Positions 23,583 to 32,949 are shown, counted from the stretch's first letter. The stretch is DNA of 64,000 nucleotides from CAVUPF01 sp963743285 (GCA_963743285.1 CAVUPF010000002.1:124001-188000), one strand, 5' to 3'. Numbers and translations are program-made. The notes: generated from the sequence alone by a model not told the origin.

Positions 23583-24356
23583 CTATTTGGCGACGGCACG
23601 CTTGTAGCGGGCCACCGCAAGGAAGGCGAATAGGGCGGCGATGCCTATCGACCAGGCGACCGCGCCCCAGATGTCGTTCCCGGCAGGGGCGCCGAGGAAG
23701 AGGGCGCGCATCGCGTCGACAGTGATCGTGAAGGGGTTGACTTCGGCGAAGGCCCGCAGGGCCGCCGGCATCGAGGCGACCGGGACGAAGGCCGAGGAGA
23801 CGAAGGTGAGCGGGAAGATGAGGATGAAGCCGATCGACTGAGACGCCTCGGGCGAGGAGGACGAAAGGCCGATGAAGGCGAAGACCCAGGAGAAGGCGTA
23901 GCCGTAGAGCAGTGCCAGCCCGATCCCGGCGATCACGTGGCTGGCCGGGGCGCTGAAGGAGAAACCGGCGATCAGCCCGACCGCGATCATGATCGCGAGG
24001 GATACCGTGTTGGTGCCGACGTCCGCCAGGGTGCGGCCGGCGAGTACCGCGGCGCGCGACATCGGGAGTGAGCGGAAGCGGTCGACCAGCCCCTTCTTGA
24101 GGTCCTCGGAGAGCCCCAGCGCGGTCACGAAGCCGCCGAAGGACATCGTTTGAATGATGATCCCTGGGATCAGATAGTCGACGTAGTCGTAGCCGGGCGT
24201 GCTGATCGCACCGCCGAAGACGTAGACGAATAACAACACGAACATGATCGGCTGCACCGTGAAGGAGAGCAGAAGGTCGGGTGCGCGGGGGATGCGCAGG
24301 AAATTGCGTTTGGCGAGGACCAGCGTGTCGGAGATGTTGTTGCGCAGGCCGCTCAC
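23583..24356 (-). CDS. ABC-2 type exporter permease, DrrB-like
   Basis: 257 residues with six hydrophobic segments. Recognisable parts: the first helix (DLLLSFTVQPIMFVLLFVYV), YVDYLIPGIIIQTMSFGG typical of ABC-2 permeases, GLVDRFRSLPMSRAAVLAGR, and SPEASQSIGFILIFPLTFVS. It overlaps the ATPase gene by four bases (ATGA) and would form a DrrAB-type drug or lipid exporter; substrate unknown. Confidence 0.88.
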   Translation of the reverse strand: MSGLRNNISDTLVLAKRNFLRIPRAPDLLLSFTVQPIMFVLLFVYVFGGAISTPGYDYVDYLIPGIIIQTMSFGGFVTALGLSEDLKKGLVDRFRSLPMSRAAVLAGRTLADVGTNTVSLAIMIAVGLIAGFSFSAPASHVIAGIGLALLYGYAFSWVFAFIGLSSSSPEASQSIGFILIFPLTFVSSAFVPVASMPAALRAFAEVNPFTITVDAMRALFLGAPAGNDIWGAVAWSIGIAALFAFLAVARYKRAVAK

Positions 24357-25327
24357 CGCGCCTCCTCTTCCTCGCCGTTGTCCTCGGCCCGCTCTGCCGC
24401 CCGCCCGGTGAGGGTGAGGAAGACGTCGTCGAGAGTCGGCCGGTGCAGCGCCACGTCGTCGATCTCAACTCCCGCCGCGTCCAGGCGCCGAACCGCTTCG
24501 GCTATCGCCCCCTGGCGGCGGCGGAGGGGCACGCGCAGGGCACCCTCGACGAGCGCCGGGCGCTCCGCCGCGATCGGCTCCAGGGCGGCGATCGCGGCAT
24601 CGGCGTCGGACTGCGCCTCCAGGGTCACGTCGAGTCGTTCGCCCCCTACCTGGTCCTTCAACTCATCAGAGCTGCCGGCGGCGATCACGTGGCCGCGGTC
24701 GATCACCGAGATCCGGTCGGCAAGCCGGTCGGCCTCGTCGAGGTACTGGGTGGTGAGCAGGACGGTGGTGCCCTCTGCGACGCGCGCTTCGATCGTCTCC
24801 CAGAGGCCGATCCGGCTGCGCGGGTCAAGCCCGGTGGTGGGCTCGTCGAGGAAGAGCACCGGCGGGCGGGCCACCAGCGCCGCAGCCAGGTCCAGCCGGC
24901 GGCGCATCCCACCCGAGTAGGTGCGGACCAGGCGGTCGGCGGCGTCACTCAGGTCGAAGTGCTCCAGCAGCTCGGCGGCTCGGCGGCTCGGCTCGCCCTT
25001 GGGCAGGTGGTAGAGGCGGCCGACCATCTCCAGGTTCTCAGCCCCGGTCAGGTTTTCATCGACGGCCGCGTATTGGCCGGCCAGGCCGATCCGGGTGCGC
25101 AGCTCGGCCGCCTCGTGCTCAACGTCGAGGCCGGCTACGCGGGCACTGCCGCCGTCGGGGCGCAGCAGGGTGGTGAGGATGCGGACCGCGGTCGTCTTGC
25201 CGGCGCCGTTGGGGCCGAGCAGGCCCAGGATGGTCCCGGGGGCGGCGCTGAGCTCTATCCCGTCCAAGGCGCGCACGTCCCCGTAGGACTTGCGCAACCC
25301 GCTCGCTTCGATTGCGGCATCGGCCAC
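24353..25327 (-). CDS. ABC exporter ATP-binding protein, DrrA-like
   Basis: 324 residues. Walker A GPNGAGKTTAVRIL, Q-loop in GLAGQYAAVDENLTG, signature YSGGMRRRLDLAAAL, Walker B VLFLDEPTTGLDPRSR, H-loop region VLLTTQYLDEADRLAD. The C-terminal extension (about residue 230 on) with LRVPLRRRQGAIAEAVRRLD is typical of the daunorubicin-resistance subfamily. It forms an operon with the permease. Confidence 0.92.
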   Translation of the reverse strand: MADAAIEASGLRKSYGDVRALDGIELSAAPGTILGLLGPNGAGKTTAVRILTTLLRPDGGSARVAGLDVEHEAAELRTRIGLAGQYAAVDENLTGAENLEMVGRLYHLPKGEPSRRAAELLEHFDLSDAADRLVRTYSGGMRRRLDLAAALVARPPVLFLDEPTTGLDPRSRIGLWETIEARVAEGTTVLLTTQYLDEADRLADRISVIDRGHVIAAGSSDELKDQVGGERLDVTLEAQSDADAAIAALEPIAAERPALVEGALRVPLRRRQGAIAEAVRRLDAAGVEIDDVALHRPTLDDVFLTLTGRAAERAEDNGEEEEAR

Positions 25328-25370
25328 CGAAGCAACCTATCGATTAATTGTTGCTACCTCGGGCGCCAGA

Positions 25371-26354
25371 TTAGTCGTCGAAGTCGAAGTCCTTAGGGGG
25401 CTTCTGCTCGAACCAGAGCTGGTCATCATCGCTGTCCTCGAGGAAGTCCGGAGTGTCCTCGAGCACGTCGTCCTCGCGGTCGCTGGCGGCGGCGGCTCCG
25501 GGCTCTGCGGGCCCAGCACCAGGCTCCCCGGGATCTGCGGGCCCAGCGCCAGGCTCCCCTTCGTCCTCGTCCTCAACCGCAAGGTCCTCGACGACCTCTT
25601 CGTCGTCGGCCTCATCGTCGGCCTCATCGCCCCGCTCGACCTCGACTTTGACGCGGGGCTCCGCCTCGGGCTTCTCTGGCTCCTCGGAGTCCTCCTCGAC
25701 CGGCGCCTCCAAGGCTTGGTCCAGCTCGTCAGAGAGGCGCTGCTGGTCGAAGAACTCATCCTCCTCGTCGACCTCCTGCTCGGCGGCACTCACCTCGACC
25801 CGCCCCTCGGCTTCAGCCTCCTCCAAGCCGGCGAGCGGGTCAGCCGGTGCCAAGCGCGGCTCTGCCATCTCCTCCTCGGCAAGTTCCTCATCGGAGGGGG
25901 CTGCGGCAATCTCCCCCTCGACATCGAACAACTCGGTCGGCTGCTCTGCGATCGTGTTCCGCTCCTCGGTGGTCGGTCCGGTCGGGGGTGGCGCCTCGGG
26001 CGCGGTGGGAGGCGGCGCCTCGGGCGCCGCCTCGTGTTCCATCGCCGGCTGCTCCTCCTCGGCGAACTCCCCAGCGAAGGGCTCCTCGTCGACAGGCTCA
26101 ATGGAGGGCGGGGGCTCCTGAAGATCGGCGATCCCCAGGGACTCCCGCCTGAACGGTGACTCGCCCTCCACCTCCGGCACCGCGATGAATTCGGTAGGCG
26201 CCTCCGCAAAGGGATCGCTTGCCGACATCTCGTCCCCAGGCCGCTCGGGCGGCCCGAAAGCCTCGTCCTCAAGCTGCTTCAGCTCGGGGTCACCAGCGCC
26301 ATGCTGGCGCTTCAACTCCAGATGCTCTCGGATTGCCTCGTCGAGAATGCCCAT
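25371..26354 (-). CDS. Acidic low-complexity protein of unknown function
   Basis: 327 residues dominated by Glu, Asp, Pro and Ala. A conserved-looking start (MGILDEAIREHLELKRQHG, ELKQLEDEAFG) and end (LWFEQKPPKDFDFDD) flank a disordered acidic middle with short repeats such as PADPGEPGAGPAEPG. No membrane segment or signal peptide. I recall similar N- and C-termini in other Thermoleophilia proteins, but not a function. Confidence 0.7.
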   Translation of the reverse strand: MGILDEAIREHLELKRQHGAGDPELKQLEDEAFGPPERPGDEMSASDPFAEAPTEFIAVPEVEGESPFRRESLGIADLQEPPPSIEPVDEEPFAGEFAEEEQPAMEHEAAPEAPPPTAPEAPPPTGPTTEERNTIAEQPTELFDVEGEIAAAPSDEELAEEEMAEPRLAPADPLAGLEEAEAEGRVEVSAAEQEVDEEDEFFDQQRLSDELDQALEAPVEEDSEEPEKPEAEPRVKVEVERGDEADDEADDEEVVEDLAVEDEDEGEPGAGPADPGEPGAGPAEPGAAAASDREDDVLEDTPDFLEDSDDDQLWFEQKPPKDFDFDD

Positions 26355-26439
26355 GCGCTGCTCCTTCGGGAACCTAAAGCCTATGCGGTTATCCTTGCGG
26401 GTGCGAACGCGCTGGGACGATCCTCCCAGCCGCGCACGA

Positions 26440-26512
26440 GGGGCTATAGCTCAGCTGGAAGAGCGCCTGGATCGCACCCAGGAGGTCGCCGGTTCGAGTC
26501 CGGCTAGCTCCA
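26440..26512 (+). tRNA. tRNA-Ala (CGC)
   Basis: 73 bases starting GGGGCTATAGCTCAGCTGG, anticodon loop ATCGCAC within CCTGG/CCAGG, T-arm GGTTCGAGTCC, ending TAGCTCCA. Confidence 0.95.
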
Positions 26513-26726
26513 TTGCGAGGTGTTCACTTTTGAACGCCTCCCACGTTCACGTTTGGGCCAGACGTCAGTGTGGCAACCGCCCCGGTCATCGGTGAGGGCC
26601 TCACCGGAGGGCAAAGCGGGCTCAGGCTCTGCAATCTGAGCGCTGCAGGTGGGATCGGGCGCAGCGAGAGTCCTTCTGGCCGGCGGGAGACGCTGCTCGG
26701 GCTGGCGATGGCGGCGCCGAGCCCTC

Positions 26727-28196
26727 TCAGGGCGGTGCCTTCGCCGTCTCGATCAGGTCCTCGGTGGACCGCCGGCGGCGCCGGCGCTGCTTCGGCGGCA
26801 GCCCGTTGGCGGCCCGCCGCTCCTGCTCTGCCTCCCGCGCGGCGAAGGCGTCGGCGACGCGCAGGTTGCGGGCGATGAAGACGGTGGCGGCAAAGAGGGC
26901 GATCGGGGCGAGGCCCATCAGCCGGCACCAGCCTCTGCTGAGGTCGTTTGAGGCGGGGTCCTTGACCGTCGCGTAGGCGCGCTCGGCGGCCGAGCGCCGC
27001 GCGTAGGAGCGGCGGTGCTGGGGCGAGGGGTAGTCGTGCTTTTGCGCCGTCTTGGCGTTGACCGAGGCCGGCACCGTGATCGTTCTCTGCTCACAGCAGG
27101 TGGGCGGGTGCTCGGGCGGCTCCACCTCGGGGCGGGCGTGGGGCAGCTGCATCGAGGCCGCCCGCAGCGGGCAGCGCAGCTTGCCCGCCGCGGCGGGGCA
27201 GGCGACGCGGCGGTAGCCGTCTGCGTCATAGCCGGCAATCGGGCCGAGCTTGTGGCGGGCAAGCTCCGCGGCCTTTTGGTCGTGGGCGGCCACCTCCTCC
27301 TCGCTCGCTGAGCGCCCGAGCGGCCCCAGCTCCAAGAGCGCCGCCGGCGTCGCCGGGCAGTAGAGGTTGCCGTTGGCGCGGATCGCGCCCAGGTGGGTGC
27401 CCTGCGGACCGCGGTCGTTGGGGTGCAGGTCCTGGATCAGGTCGACTCCCAGCGCCCGCAGGGGCAGCGCCCAGGTCTCCGCCACCCGGTAGGCATAGCC
27501 CGAGTCGGCCAGGATGTCGCCGATCGCGATCCCGGCGGCGGCCAGCCGCTCGATCACCGCCACCAGCGCCGGTGGCGGGTCGACCCCGCAGCTGGCGAGG
27601 AGGATGCGGCGCACCAGCTCGGGGACCTTGGGGCCGCCCTCCTCGCCGACCATGGTCACCACCTGCAGGTAGTAGCCGAAGAAGGCCTCGTCTGCCTCGC
27701 CGGGGGAGTTGCCGCGCCGGTGCCCCCAGGCGGCCTCGGGGTCGGCGCAGCTGCCCCCCTTCTTCGGCGGCGGCCGCGAGAAGCTCTCGGTGTCGGTCCA
27801 ATCGACCGCGTAGGAGCTCGTCTGGGGAGCCCCGCAGACCTCCCCCAGCGCCTCGGAGGGGCTGCCGTCGGGCTCGTCTTTGGCGAGCGCCCCGGCCACC
27901 AGGGAGAAGGTGCGCTCGACCTGGCGGTAGGTGAGCTCGTGGAGGCCCGAGCGCCACTCGGCCACCACTCCCAGCCTGCGCCGCTCTGGCTCGGGCAGCG
28001 CCAGGAGCGCCTCGTGCACCCGAGAGAGGTGGGCCGGGCGGCCCTCGCAGGCGAGGAGCACCATGCCCACCAGCAGGGTGCGCGCCGAGAGCTGGCGGCG
28101 GCGCACCCCGACCGGCAGCAGGGCCTCGATGCGCGCCGCGACGCCCGCGGCGTCGATGATCCGCTCCAGCCGCTCAAGCCGGGCCCTGGCCTCCAC
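26727..28196 (-). CDS. DDE-type transposase
   Basis: 489 residues. An N-terminal segment (ARLERLERIIDAAGVAARIE, RRRQLSARTLLVGMVL) is followed by SSYAVDWTDTESFSRP (first aspartate), ILADSGYAYRVAETWALPLR (second) and RRSYARRSAAERAYATVKDP with the final glutamate in the usual E-R-xx-xx-K arrangement. It belongs to the IS1182/DUF772-like superfamily by eye. Its 5' end overlaps the next gene by 23 bases. Confidence 0.75.
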   Translation of the reverse strand: MEARARLERLERIIDAAGVAARIEALLPVGVRRRQLSARTLLVGMVLLACEGRPAHLSRVHEALLALPEPERRRLGVVAEWRSGLHELTYRQVERTFSLVAGALAKDEPDGSPSEALGEVCGAPQTSSYAVDWTDTESFSRPPPKKGGSCADPEAAWGHRRGNSPGEADEAFFGYYLQVVTMVGEEGGPKVPELVRRILLASCGVDPPPALVAVIERLAAAGIAIGDILADSGYAYRVAETWALPLRALGVDLIQDLHPNDRGPQGTHLGAIRANGNLYCPATPAALLELGPLGRSASEEEVAAHDQKAAELARHKLGPIAGYDADGYRRVACPAAAGKLRCPLRAASMQLPHARPEVEPPEHPPTCCEQRTITVPASVNAKTAQKHDYPSPQHRRSYARRSAAERAYATVKDPASNDLSRGWCRLMGLAPIALFAATVFIARNLRVADAFAAREAEQERRAANGLPPKQRRRRRRSTEDLIETAKAPP

Positions 28197-29112
28197 CGGC
28201 TCCTCCGAGCAGCGCCACCGCCTCGGCCTCTGAGACCTCAGATAGCTCCGCCACCAGATCGCCGAGCCGCTGGGAGCAGCGCACCCCGGCCGCCCCCATG
28301 AAGGCCTTAAGCCCGATCAGCTCGGCGCACTCGCAAAGCCAGGTGCAGCGCAGCCTCCCCGCCTCAAGGCGCGGCAGGGCGGCGTCGGCCGAGAGCGCCG
28401 CGCAGAGCGCGTCGGTGAGGTTGCGGCGCTCGGGGCTCTCGCCCCCGACCAGGTAGCCCGAGGCGGCGAAGGCGGCCGCGGCTTTGAGCGGGCGCTGAAA
28501 GCGCCCGAGCACCGGCACCGCCCGCGCCCGAGGCCCCGAGACCGCCACCACCAGCCCACCCGAGCGCTCGATCACCTCAGCCCCCCTGAGGTGGCGCAGC
28601 TCGGCCCCGACCAGCCCCGCTCCCGCCCCCAGGCAGATCAGCGCCGTGGCGCGCATCCGCCGTGCCTCGGTGCTCTGCGCCCCAGCCAGGCGCAGGTAGG
28701 CGGCGATCTCGGCCCGCGAGTAGGGGGGCTTGGCGCGCTCGCGGGGCAGCGGCGTCGGCGCCGGTCGCGGATGCGCGGCCAGCGCGCGGGCCAGCGAGCG
28801 CAGGTTGCTCCGCAGCGTGCGCATGCTCGCCGGGGAGAGCGGGTCGCAACCGGTGAGGACGAAGCGCTCGATCGTCGCTTCGGTCAAGAGCGTCTCGGGC
28901 GCCGGCGCAAGGCCCACCGACTCGCCGAAGCGGGCGAGCCGCGAGGCGGCGTGGAGCAGCGCCCTGGCCCGCGCGGCGCTCTCGGGCGCCGCCGCGCCGA
29001 CCGCCTCCCGGCAGAACGCCTGCCCGCGCGAGCCAAGGCCTCGCGGGCGCCAGCGGCGGATCGCCGCCGCCGGAGCGCCCCGCTGGGCGTGATCGCTTGC
29101 TCCCAGACCCAT
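28174..29112 (-). CDS. Tyrosine-recombinase-like protein
   Basis: 312 residues from ATG 29112; the longer frame upstream runs into the divergent promoter. SPASMRTLRSNLRSLARALA resembles a core-binding helix region. ALICLGAGAGLVGAELRHLR resembles the box with the first catalytic arginine. The C-terminus (RLRCTWLCECAELIGLKAFM, GVRCSQRLGDLV) recalls the RLRATWL-type box, but the usual H-x-x-R and tyrosine are not clear. It may be a degenerate accessory recombinase. Confidence 0.55.
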   Translation of the reverse strand: MGLGASDHAQRGAPAAAIRRWRPRGLGSRGQAFCREAVGAAAPESAARARALLHAASRLARFGESVGLAPAPETLLTEATIERFVLTGCDPLSPASMRTLRSNLRSLARALAAHPRPAPTPLPRERAKPPYSRAEIAAYLRLAGAQSTEARRMRATALICLGAGAGLVGAELRHLRGAEVIERSGGLVVAVSGPRARAVPVLGRFQRPLKAAAAFAASGYLVGGESPERRNLTDALCAALSADAALPRLEAGRLRCTWLCECAELIGLKAFMGAAGVRCSQRLGDLVAELSEVSEAEAVALLGGAGGGQGPA

Positions 29113-29179
29113 CGCGATATCCGACAGTAGTGCTACTTTCGGACAGACCGACGTAGCATCCCCCCGAGGCCCGAGACGC

Positions 29180-29548
29180 GTGCAGCAGAGCCCTGAACCT
29201 TCCGAGACCCGCCTGCGCGAGCTCGCCGCCGAGCTCGCCGAGGTCGGCTTCTGCCTGCCCGGGACGATCAACGTCGCAATGAACCGCTGCGGCAAGCCGA
29301 GCTGCGCCTGCCACGCCGAGCCGCCGCGCCTGCACGGTCCCTACGTCACCTGGACACGCAAGGTGAAGGGCAAGACCGTCACCCGCCGCCTCAGCGCCGA
29401 GCAGCTGGAGCGCTACCGGCCCTGGTTTGAGAACCGGCGCCATCTGCGCGAGCTCGTCGGCGAACTCGAGGCGCTCTCGCTCGATCTCGCCGAGCGGGCC
29501 GAGGGCTGGGCGAGCGCCGAGCAGCGTGGCGACCGGCATCGCCGCTGA
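29180..29548 (+). CDS. DUF6788-family protein
   Basis: 122 residues starting at GTG. The conserved core NRCGKPSCACHAEPPRLHGP, then YVTWTRKVKGKTVTRRLSAE and the C-terminal helix (HLRELVGELEAL), matches DUF6788 as I recall it. The cysteine-histidine cluster suggests a small zinc-binding fold. It often lies beside recombinases, as here; its function is unknown. Confidence 0.75.
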   Translation: MQQSPEPSETRLRELAAELAEVGFCLPGTINVAMNRCGKPSCACHAEPPRLHGPYVTWTRKVKGKTVTRRLSAEQLERYRPWFENRRHLRELVGELEALSLDLAERAEGWASAEQRGDRHRR

Positions 29549-29684
29549 GTGCCCGCGGGTGTGGCCCCGCCGCGCTTAAGGTGTGGTCGGTAGGAGGACG
29601 CCCACGGAATCCCGCATCAGGATGGGCGGAATCGTAAACGTGAAGACCTCTTGCAAAGCGCCTGCAACTCACGGAACGGCGCGC

Positions 29685-29690
29685 TAACCT
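29685..29690 (+). promoter_or_regulatory. -10 box, leaderless promoter
   Basis: TAACCT ends 6 bases before GTG 29697. Confidence 0.5.
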
Positions 29691-29696
29691 CCTCGA

Positions 29697-30206
29697 GTGG
29701 AGCGCGATGAGCTGCGGGCGATCCAGGCGCCACTGAAGGAGCGCTACAGGGAGGAGCCGGAGGCCGCCTTAGTGACCCTCTCGGCAAGCGGCAACCTGGG
29801 CGAAGGCGTTTCTTGCTCGGTAAACACCGGGCGCTTTTTGGCCGAGGCTGGGCTGCATCCTGCCTCCGGCGGCAATGGCTCCCTGCTCTGCTCGGGAGAC
29901 ATGCTGCTTGAGGCGCTGGTCGCTTGCGCAGGCGTGACCCTGCGGGCTGTAGCCACATCGCTTGGCATTACGGTCGACGCGGGCCAGGTGCGAGCAGAGG
30001 GCGACCTCGACTTCCGCGGCACGATGGCGGTCGACCGCGCCGCGCCGGTTGGCTTCCGCGCGATCCGCCTCAGCTTCGACCTCGAAACTGACGCAAGCCA
30101 AGACGAGCTGGACAACCTCCTGAAGCTGACCGAGCGCTATTGCGTCGTTTTTCAGAGCCTCGCTCACCCCCCGGAGCTGTCGGCCACTACCGCCAGTGCG
30201 TCCTGA
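29697..30206 (+). CDS. OsmC-family protein
   Basis: 169 residues. LLCSGDMLLEALVACAGVTL holds the first conserved cysteine and SFDLETDASQDELDNLLKLT, ERYCVVFQSL the second, as in OsmC/Ohr peroxidases. Such proteins reduce organic hydroperoxides. The N-terminal 20 residues are unusual for the family. GTG start fits the leaderless -10 box. Confidence 0.8.
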   Translation: MERDELRAIQAPLKERYREEPEAALVTLSASGNLGEGVSCSVNTGRFLAEAGLHPASGGNGSLLCSGDMLLEALVACAGVTLRAVATSLGITVDAGQVRAEGDLDFRGTMAVDRAAPVGFRAIRLSFDLETDASQDELDNLLKLTERYCVVFQSLAHPPELSATTASAS

Positions 30207-30519
30207 GGTTCGTAACTCCTCGACAGAGCTCAGACGGCGAAACTCTCGCCGACGCCAGCAAAGGTTCAGGCGTTTTCCTTGGGATATGGCAGGATCAAGG
30301 AAAGCTCGCTTGGGGAAGCCTGTGGCCCGCGCACGTTTCGCGACCCGGAACCGGATCTTGAGGGGGTAAAGGATGCCTTTGCCAGACGGCCTGCATACGC
30401 CGCCACGAGCGAGTCGCTCGACGCGGACGCCACGGAGGCCGGCGAGGAGGCAGCCGTCCCGGCTTGAGGTTCGGGCCATCACACAGTCGCGAGCTTCCCC
30501 CGCGAGGGCAAAGAGGCGC
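30207..30519. other. No gene recognised
   Basis: 313 bases between convergent genes. No clear hairpin terminator, RNA or coding frame was found. Confidence 0.5.
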
Positions 30520-30954
30520 TCAGCGCCGAAGGAAACGTGCCTGCAGGTGCTGCAGGGCCACCGTCGCGCGCTCGGCTCTACTACCGGAGGGCGGCATGAT
30601 GCCAAGCTGTCGCGCGAGGTCCGTTACGTCGTAGAAGGCGCGGTAGTCGGCGATCTGCTCGTCGCGCATCCTCCACAGGTCAACGCCATCCACACTCATC
30701 CTCCGGCCGGTTGGCGCAAAGCCGGGCGGGTCCACCACGCCCCTCATCGTTCCCTCCATAGTCCACGCCCAGGCAACCAGGTCGCCCGTAACCGTCAAGT
30801 GCGGCGGATCGGGCTCGCTAAAGCGCAGATCCGGGAACGCACGGAAGCTCACCCGCATGAACTCCTGTACGGCGGGGACCCCCCGTGCCGGCACGGTTAG
30901 CGCCGGATCCGCCCACACCACGTCATCGGTGAGCAGCTCGGCCATCGCGTCCAT
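30520..30954 (-). CDS. SnoaL/NTF2-like protein, start uncertain
   Basis: 144 residues from ATG 30954: MAELLTDDVVWADPALTVPA, VQEFMRVSFRAFPDLRFSEP, VDGVDLWRMRDEQIADYRAF are typical of SnoaL-like cyclase/isomerase folds. Homology seems to extend upstream (FELRAFTERYAAAWNGCD in frame, back to about 31055), but no ATG, GTG or TTG exists there before a stop. Either the first helix is lost from the product or the native start has mutated. Confidence 0.65.
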   Translation of the reverse strand: MDAMAELLTDDVVWADPALTVPARGVPAVQEFMRVSFRAFPDLRFSEPDPPHLTVTGDLVAWAWTMEGTMRGVVDPPGFAPTGRRMSVDGVDLWRMRDEQIADYRAFYDVTDLARQLGIMPPSGSRAERATVALQHLQARFLRR

Positions 30955-31057
30955 GTCACACCCGTTCCACGCCGCCGCGTAGCGCTCCGTGAATGCCCGG
31001 AGCTCGAATCCAGCCCCCGTTGTCGAATCGGTAGCGGCTATATGACGATCCTATCCC

Positions 31058-31567
31058 AGATTGCGTAAACACCCACCGTTCCGCCTATGGAGGAGCAGCC
31101 TGAGCCCCCATCTCCGGAGCAATTGTCAGAGATCGACGCGATATACCGACCGTTCCCCCCATTTGGGAAGTGGCCGACCGAAGTTCCCACCCAACACTCT
31201 GGGACCACGCATGCGCCGCATTTAGTGCTAAGGCTGAGAACCATTCAGCCACAACCAAGGGGAACCGCATGGACCCTATGCTTGTTCTTGCTGGTTGGGG
31301 GTCCCCGCGTCGGAAGGACAGCGCTTCAGTTGTAGACAATTTGAGGAGTCGATTGTGCTCGTTTCGTGCCTGTAGACACAGCGGCTTTGGGCTTGCACCG
31401 CGCTTACCGCGAGGTCGGGTCAATCGCGCCAATGTCTTGCCCGCGGGTCCCAATAGCCTTCAGCGTCCGACCCAAGAACCGGATCCAGGAGGTCGGAGGC
31501 TGCCCCGTGACCAACGTCGAGATCCGCAGCGACACCGGAGGGTGCGCTGTCCATCCGCGAGGGCATG
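31058..31567. other. No confident gene
   Basis: About 510 bases. A frame from 31087 (MEEQPEPPSPEQLSEIDAIY) looks protein-like for 30 residues and then loses character, so a gene fragment is possible. Confidence 0.35.
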
Positions 31568-31573
31568 TACGTT
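31568..31573 (+). promoter_or_regulatory. -10 box, leaderless promoter
   Basis: TACGTT ends 8 bases before GTG 31582. Confidence 0.4.
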
Positions 31574-31581
31574 GGATAGCC

Positions 31582-32949
31582 GTGTTGCTTGAACCTGAAA
31601 CTCATACCGGAGATCCAGGTGAGCGGGCCGTGGATGGTGAGCTTGTGCTCGCGGCCGATCGAGCCTGGCCGGTCGAGCAGGTTCGTTCGCTCCTCGGATG
31701 GGTGGGGGAGGGACGGGCGCTCACCCAGACGGGGAGGGTGCGCCTGGCGGATCTCCGTGGGCTGACGATCCTGCTCGACACCGGCGATTTGCCTGACGAG
31801 CAGGAAGCGAGGGGGCGAATCAATAGCAGCGCGGAGTTGCCGGAGCTCACGGCGATCGTCGAGTGGGCGAAGGAGAGCCGCTTGGTGCGTGTCAACAAGG
31901 GGCGGCTGGTCCCGGTGAAGAAGAACGTGGCGCTGCTCGATCGCCCGCTCGAGCTGTGGGCGCGGATGCTGGAGGCCTTCCCGCGGCTTGGCGAGGCACT
32001 GTGTCCGCCGGGGTGGGCGGAGTCATTGATGCGCTGTCACTTCCAGGAGGCGATGGACGTCCTGTTCGCGGAGCTGCACCGTCGGGATGGGAGCATCGAC
32101 ACCGCGCAGGCTTGCGAGCTGGCCTGGGAGACGGCGACGGCACTCTATTTCCTGGAGGACGCGCCCGAGCAGCATCGGTCCTTGTGGCGCAAGATGAATG
32201 ACCGCGACGTGCTCCACGCGCTGAGTGTGCTCGAGCGTTTTGGTGCGCTGCGACGAAGCGAGGAGCGCGCAACGTTGACCGAGCTCGGATCGTGGTGGAT
32301 ACGTCGCGCCGCGGGCGATCCGAGCCAGGGCGATCCAATCCTGCAGGTGAAAATCGGCCTCCTTGGAGTGTCAGAGCCGCCTGTCTGGCGGCGGTTGCTG
32401 GTCCCGGCCAACATCCGGCTTGACCGGCTGCACGGCGTGATCCAGGCGACGATGGGATGGGAGAACTACCATATGCATGCCTTCTCGGACGGCTCTCGCG
32501 AATACGGGCTGGCAGATCGGGAGTTGGAGCACAGGGACGAGCGCAGGGCGACACTCGGCCGACTGCTCAAGAGAGAGGGCAAGCGGATTCGCTACACCTA
32601 CGACTTCGGCGATGGTTGGGAACACGAGATCGTCCTCGAGGGGGTGCTTGCCGCCGAGCCGGGTGTGCGCTACCCAGTCTGCATCGCCGGCAAGGGCGCC
32701 TGCCCGCCCGAGGATTGCGGTGGTGTGTGGGGGTATGAGGCACTGCGCGAGGCGCTCGCCGACCCTGCCCACGAGCAGCACGAGGAAATGCTGGAGTGGC
32801 TGGGTCTCCAGACGGCCGCGGAGTTCGACGCGGCTCGCTTCGACCCGGACGAAGTCAACCGGGCACTCGGCACTGGCGAGTCGGCCAGGGGCTCGTCGGT
32901 GAACAACTCTGAGAACTCGCACGCAACGGCCATCGGCCGGGCGGCGTAG
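31582..32949 (+). CDS. Protein with C-terminal pRiA4b ORF-3-like domain
   Basis: 455 residues. The N-terminal 300 residues are unknown and helical. The C-terminal part is a plasmid pRiA4b ORF-3-like domain: LQVKIGLLGVSEPPVWRRLL, RLDRLHGVIQATMGWENYHM, IRYTYDFGDGWEHEIVLEG, CIAGKGACPPEDCGGVWGYE. The domain is widespread beside mobile and TA genes but has no settled function. GTG 31582 is chosen by the -10 box. First gene of a three-gene operon. Confidence 0.75.
   Translation: MLLEPETHTGDPGERAVDGELVLAADRAWPVEQVRSLLGWVGEGRALTQTGRVRLADLRGLTILLDTGDLPDEQEARGRINSSAELPELTAIVEWAKESRLVRVNKGRLVPVKKNVALLDRPLELWARMLEAFPRLGEALCPPGWAESLMRCHFQEAMDVLFAELHRRDGSIDTAQACELAWETATALYFLEDAPEQHRSLWRKMNDRDVLHALSVLERFGALRRSEERATLTELGSWWIRRAAGDPSQGDPILQVKIGLLGVSEPPVWRRLLVPANIRLDRLHGVIQATMGWENYHMHAFSDGSREYGLADRELEHRDERRATLGRLLKREGKRIRYTYDFGDGWEHEIVLEGVLAAEPGVRYPVCIAGKGACPPEDCGGVWGYEALREALADPAHEQHEEMLEWLGLQTAAEFDAARFDPDEVNRALGTGESARGSSVNNSENSHATAIGRAA

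Larger units (their letters stand above)
26546..29644. mobile_element. Three-gene mobile element: transposase, recombinase-like, DUF6788
   Basis: A possible short terminal inverted repeat, TTCACGTTT at 26546-26554 and AAACGTGAA at 29636-29644, brackets three genes. The transposase and recombinase-like genes are on the minus strand and overlap; DUF6788 diverges. The ends are tentative because nine bases can match by chance; the gene set is the stronger evidence. Confidence 0.5.
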
